Below, one piece after another: positions 61,228 through 64,000 of a stretch of 64,000 nucleotides of DNA (position 1 is its first letter; each line of letters opens with the position of its first letter). The stretch comes from Mesorhizobium sp. M2A.F.Ca.ET.046.03.2.1 (GTDB lineage Bacteria > Pseudomonadota > Alphaproteobacteria > Rhizobiales > Rhizobiaceae), in the NCBI RefSeq assembly GCF_003952425.1, contig NZ_CP034449.1, forward strand, positions 2,108,001-2,172,000, written 5' to 3'. Under the pieces are notes generated by a model that saw only the letters and a list, made by a program, of their open reading frames with translations, made no database searches and was not told the DNA's origin. The translations under genes and the position numbers were made by a program.

Positions 61228-62186
61228 CGCCCCCGCAGCTCATGGTTCACCGCGAAATCGTCCGGCGGTGTCGGTCCCCAGATATAGAAGGCATCTTCGG
61301 CGTCGTGATCCCCTGCCCGCCATTCCATGTTCTTGGGAATGAAATCCATGTCGCAGGAGTACTCGGCATAGCTGCCCCAGGGATCACGCACATAGTGGAA
61401 GTAGTTGGATCCAAGGACATGTCGACCAAGGCCCCATCCACGGGAAAAGCCTTTGTCGGCCATCTGCATCGCGCCGAGGCCAATCGCATTCAGGCTATCG
61501 ACTTCCCAACTCGTATGATGGATGCCCGGTCCAGTAGATCGTACGAACGCCACCAGATGGTGGTCGCTTCCATGACGACCGTGCAGGAAGGCAATCTCAT
61601 TGCCGGTGCGGTCAGAAAGCGCGAGACCGAGAGCGCTTTCATAGAACTTCACGGCACGATCGACATCGGCCGTGAAAAGCAGCACATGCGACATGCGGTT
61701 AGGCCGCGTGGCAGGCGCGTTCCTTCGCGCAGGAGCACCGGCAACGCCCGGAGGAGAAGACTGAAACTGCCCATGGCCTTTGGTGTCCGGCGAAGACTTT
61801 GCCGCGACCTTGAGTTCGACCAATGTGCCGTCCGGATCGCGAAACCAGATGCCGTTGGATTCCAGTCCTCGCGGCGGATCGAGACGATGAACGCCCAGGT
61901 CGCCCAACCGTCGCGCAAACCGCGCTAGGTCTTGTTCGAAAATCCCGAAGGAAAGGTAGCCCAGCGACTTGTGCGGGCCCTCAGCAATGCGGCACCAAGT
62001 ATGGCTGTGTCCGAACGTGCAAAGAGCAAGGCCGTTCCCATCCTGCCGCACATCCAGGCCGAAAGACGCATGAAACGTTTCCGCCTGAGCGAGGTCCGGA
62101 ACGGAGAATGTGAAGCTGTCGAGTGAGTGAACACCGAGAACGCCACCCTCGGCATCACTTGCTATATATCCCCTTAAGGCTGTCAT
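61224..62186 (-). CDS. Extradiol dioxygenase-like VOC protein
   Basis: Two-domain VOC protein of 320 aa resembling catechol 2,3-dioxygenase. The C-terminal domain keeps the iron triad pattern: His167 in MSHVLLFT, His223/224 in GIHHTSWEV and Glu275 in GSYAEYSCD. The first domain (SLDSFTFSVPDLAQAETFHASFGL) is the inactive-type module, joined by a polar linker at about residues 132-160. It would cleave a catechol-like ring, and the FAH-family gene just upstream is a usual partner for the ring-cleavage product. GGGAGGACG precedes the ATG. The ring substrate is unknown. Confidence 0.88.
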   Translation of the reverse strand: MTALRGYIASDAEGGVLGVHSLDSFTFSVPDLAQAETFHASFGLDVRQDGNGLALCTFGHSHTWCRIAEGPHKSLGYLSFGIFEQDLARFARRLGDLGVHRLDPPRGLESNGIWFRDPDGTLVELKVAAKSSPDTKGHGQFQSSPPGVAGAPARRNAPATRPNRMSHVLLFTADVDRAVKFYESALGLALSDRTGNEIAFLHGRHGSDHHLVAFVRSTGPGIHHTSWEVDSLNAIGLGAMQMADKGFSRGWGLGRHVLGSNYFHYVRDPWGSYAEYSCDMDFIPKNMEWRAGDHDAEDAFYIWGPTPPDDFAVNHELRGR

Positions 62187-62215
62187 GTCGTCCTCCCGAG
62201 TGACCTGCCAAGTCT

Positions 62216-63097
62216 CTACGCCGCGCGCAGACCCGAAGCCTCGCCCTCATCGAGAATCCTGTTCCGGAGTAGCCCGACACGCTCTATCTCCACCTCGCAA
62301 ATGTCCCCGGGCTTCATGTAAAGCTTTGGGTTGCGCGCGTGCCCGATACCGGACGGGGTGCCCGTCACGATCACGTCGCCAATCTCAAGTGTCACCGCCT
62401 CCGAAAGCGTGGCAATCAGCGTGGCGACGTCGAAAATCAGTTGATTGATCGACGCCGATTGCACGACCTCACCGTTGAGGCGAGTTTCGATTTGCAGTCC
62501 CGCCGCACCTTCTGGCAACTCGTCGGCCGTAACGAGATCCGGACCAAAGGCGCCCGTCGAATCGAAGTTCTTTCCGATCGTCCATTGCGGCGTCTTGAAC
62601 TGATATTCCCGAACCGAGCCGTCGTTGAAGACTGAATATCCGAGCACGTGAGAAAGCGCGTCCGCTTTCGCTATGTGTCGTCCGCCGACGCCAATAACGA
62701 CGGCCAACTCGCCCTCAAAATCGAGCGTATCCGAGACACGGGGGCGCACCATCGGAACATCGTGGCCCATCAGGCTCGACGCAAAGCGGGGAAAGAAGGT
62801 GGGATATTCCGGCTGCTTGTATCCGCTTTCGGCGGTGTGGTCGGAATAGTTGAGCCCTACGCAAACGATCTTCGGGGGCGTGCGCAGTGGAGGCAGCACC
62901 TCTACCGCAGCATCATCAAGAAGCGGCGCCTCACGAAGCGACCGAAAGGCCTCGATAAGGCCTTCGCGGCCCCGCGCTACCAATTGGTCGAGAGAACCTA
63001 CATAACCTGTTTCGTTTTCAAACGCTCCTCGCCAGGCGTTGCCCACAAAGACACCTACGCCCAAAGCGCCGGAGCGCCGCAGTGACCTGAACCGCAT
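62216..63097 (-). CDS. Fumarylacetoacetate hydrolase-family protein
   Basis: FAH-superfamily enzyme of 293 aa. KIVCVGLNYSDHTAESG near residue 75 and the metal site in DFEGELAVVIG (two Glu) with the later Asp, plus IGKNFDSTGAFGPDLV and VTGTPSGIGHARNP, are diagnostic. Members hydrolyse or decarboxylate 1,3-diketones and meta-cleavage products, or dehydrate and hydrate sugar acids. AGAGGA lies 8 bases before the ATG. It is the first gene of the operon 63097-52182 and is divergent from the GntR gene at 63195. Confidence 0.93.
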   Translation of the reverse strand: MRFRSLRRSGALGVGVFVGNAWRGAFENETGYVGSLDQLVARGREGLIEAFRSLREAPLLDDAAVEVLPPLRTPPKIVCVGLNYSDHTAESGYKQPEYPTFFPRFASSLMGHDVPMVRPRVSDTLDFEGELAVVIGVGGRHIAKADALSHVLGYSVFNDGSVREYQFKTPQWTIGKNFDSTGAFGPDLVTADELPEGAAGLQIETRLNGEVVQSASINQLIFDVATLIATLSEAVTLEIGDVIVTGTPSGIGHARNPKLYMKPGDICEVEIERVGLLRNRILDEGEASGLRAA

Positions 63098-63156
63098 ATT
63101 AATTTCCTCTGGGAAAATCCTCTTGAAGCGAACCTAGTTGGAACAGGACAGCGAGT

Positions 63157-63178
63157 CAACAATAATATATTATCTTTG
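63157..63178. promoter_or_regulatory. AT-rich palindromic operator candidate in the GntR/FAH divergent promoter
   Basis: A 22-bp imperfect palindrome, CAA then two unmatched bases, ATAATATATTAT, two unmatched bases, TTG, sits between the divergent starts at 63097 and 63195. The 12-bp core is identical to the one at 52174-52185, including the preceding GTCAA. This position suits autoregulation of the GntR gene and repression of the twelve-gene operon. Confidence 0.7.
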
Positions 63179-63194
63179 GCGTAAAAGGTTGGAT

Positions 63195-63881
63195 ATGGTC
63201 GTTTTCAAGCTTGGAATGGAGTCGCGGATGCAGCAGGAGCCGGCGAACAAGGCGTCCCTCGTCAGGGAGCGACTGCGCTTAGAAATCCTCCATGGCAGGC
63301 TTCTGCCGGGTCAAAAGCTCAATATCAGCGAATTGTGCGGGCGCCTCGAGGTGACTCTGCCCGCAGTTCGAGAAGCCTTGTCAGCCCTGCAAGGTGAAGG
63401 GCTCGTGGAACTGAAGGCGAAGAAGGGGTTCGAGGTGAGCCAATTTTCCTCGCAGGATTTCGCGGAGTTGACCCAAGCCCGCATCGAGATCGAATCAATC
63501 TGCCTGCGCCTGTCCATCGCATCCGGAGACGGAGCCTGGGAGGGGCGAGTTGAAGAGGCTTTGCGGCAGCTGCTCGCAACGCAGAGATATACGGACGAAT
63601 TGCCTCCACAGATGAACGAGTCTTGGAGTGACCTGCATGCTCACCTTCATGAGGAGTTGGCGTCCGGCATGGAAAACAGGTGGCTTGCCGATACTAGGAG
63701 AGCGCTGTTTCGCCAGAGCGAACGGTTCCGGCGGCTTTCTGTGCCCATGGAGCGCAACACCCGCAACGTCGACGAAGAGCACCGCTCGATCGTCGCGGCG
63801 GCTTTGGCACGCGATACCGACCACGCGGTGGAGCTCCTGCGCCAGCACCTTCAGGCAACATACCGCATCGTCGCCGGCTGA
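63195..63881 (+). CDS. GntR/FadR-family transcriptional regulator
   Basis: Regulator of about 228 aa. The GntR winged helix (ERLRLEILHGRLLPGQKLN, then LCGRLEVTLPAVREALSAL) covers residues about 20-85 and an FCD domain follows, with ARIEIESICLRLSI, WSDLHAHLHEEL and the metal-type His near VDEEHRSIV. The ATG at 63195 has AAGG about 9 bases upstream; ATGs at 63216 and 63228 are alternatives, and the frame from 63138 would cross the palindrome. It is divergent from the catabolic operon and is the expected binder of the two AT-rich palindromes. Confidence 0.92.
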   Translation: MVVFKLGMESRMQQEPANKASLVRERLRLEILHGRLLPGQKLNISELCGRLEVTLPAVREALSALQGEGLVELKAKKGFEVSQFSSQDFAELTQARIEIESICLRLSIASGDGAWEGRVEEALRQLLATQRYTDELPPQMNESWSDLHAHLHEELASGMENRWLADTRRALFRQSERFRRLSVPMERNTRNVDEEHRSIVAAALARDTDHAVELLRQHLQATYRIVAG

Positions 63882-63895
63882 CAGGCGGCATCTGG

Positions 63896-64000
63896 TCAAC
63901 TTGTGTGGCGATGGCGCGCGACGAAAGCCCGCTTCTTGGCCTTGTTGCCGCACCCCCTGCCATCGGTCGCGCACCAGATCCTGTTATTCGCGCGACTCAA
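63896..64000 (-). CDS. CGNR zinc-finger protein, 3' end only
   Basis: The reverse strand is open from the window edge to a TGA at 63896-63898. The 34 visible residues include IWCATDGRGCGNKAKKRAF followed by VARHR, the C-terminal CGNR zinc-finger pattern (WC, CGNxxK, xxxRxR) of ABATE-domain putative regulators. The rest of the gene lies beyond the window. The pattern is distinctive despite its shortness. Confidence 0.75.
   Translation of the reverse strand: MSRANNRIWCATDGRGCGNKAKKRAFVARHRHTS

Noticed and set aside
63694..63974. Reverse frames over the last GntR gene
   Set aside because: Antisense to a clear GntR gene; the real reverse-strand gene there is the CGNR fragment, in another phase, ending at 63896.
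1..64000. CRISPR arrays, insertion sequences, tRNA or rRNA genes, phage genes
   Set aside because: No regularly spaced repeats, transposase motifs, cloverleaf-like T-loop sequences or rRNA-like stretches were found on reading.

Overview
The window looks like a catabolic and transport region of a GC-rich alphaproteobacterium, most likely in the Hyphomicrobiales (Rhizobium/Mesorhizobium-like). This is inferred from the gene families, the three-gene alphaproteobacterial pnt layout, the density of ABC uptake systems and of GntR/LysR regulators, and the codon use. No rRNA, tRNA, CRISPR array, phage gene, transposase or replication origin was seen. Coding density is high, and nearly every gene falls into small operons that pair a transporter or regulator with degradative enzymes.

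Layout. (1) 1-6917: a betaine-type binding protein (cut by the window edge) divergent from a GntR regulator, an SDR, a ProV-type ATPase, a kinase-phospholyase fusion (806 aa) and an HDAC-fold deacetylase. (2) 7087-8022: two small genes of visibly lower GC (VOC-like, tautomerase-like). (3) 8139-15757: PanE-like reductase, gamma-glutamyltransferase, an acyl/oxalyl-CoA ligase and a polar amino-acid ABC importer, with a divergent GntR regulator. (4) 15987-26810: LysR, a metal-ligand-poor M24 hydrolase, an M20 amidohydrolase, a tartrate/isopropylmalate-type dehydrogenase broken by an amber codon, a succinate-semialdehyde-type dehydrogenase, an omega-aminotransferase, Lrp/AsnC, a 2-hydroxyacid dehydrogenase and a guanidinobutyrase. 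(5) 27080-36992: DUF2848 protein, LysR, a complete Liv-type ABC importer, a creatininase-family protein and a guanidinopropionase-like ureohydrolase. (6) 37236-47408: AllA-like lyase, amidase, GMC oxidoreductase, a second betaine-type ABC system with a double-length permease, an Asp/Glu racemase-family enzyme and an Ldh2-family dehydrogenase. (7) 47546-50620: the proton-translocating transhydrogenase pntAA-pntAB-pntB, the only clearly housekeeping block. (8) 50773-63881: a catabolic histidinol-dehydrogenase paralogue and a twelve-gene operon holding a sugar-type ABC importer with three paralogous binding proteins, three SDRs, a SnoaL-like protein, an extradiol-dioxygenase-like VOC protein and an FAH-family hydrolase, with a divergent GntR regulator. 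(9) 63896-64000: the 3' end of a CGNR zinc-finger gene.

How the genes work together. Regions 4 and 5 read as guanidino-acid scavenging. A GbuA-like enzyme would give GABA plus urea, and the aminotransferase and semialdehyde dehydrogenase would carry GABA to succinate. A GpuA-like enzyme would give beta-alanine plus urea, with the Liv-type importer as the likely uptake route. Region 1 suggests a kinase-then-phospholyase route for an amino alcohol such as hydroxylysine or a relative, taken up by a betaine-type transporter. Region 8 looks like a regulon: a near-identical AT-rich palindrome lies upstream of the dehydrogenase gene and in the GntR/FAH divergent promoter. Its substrate is unknown, and it is the best candidate here for an undescribed pathway. 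All functions are read from sequence motifs and recalled family signatures; no database search was possible.
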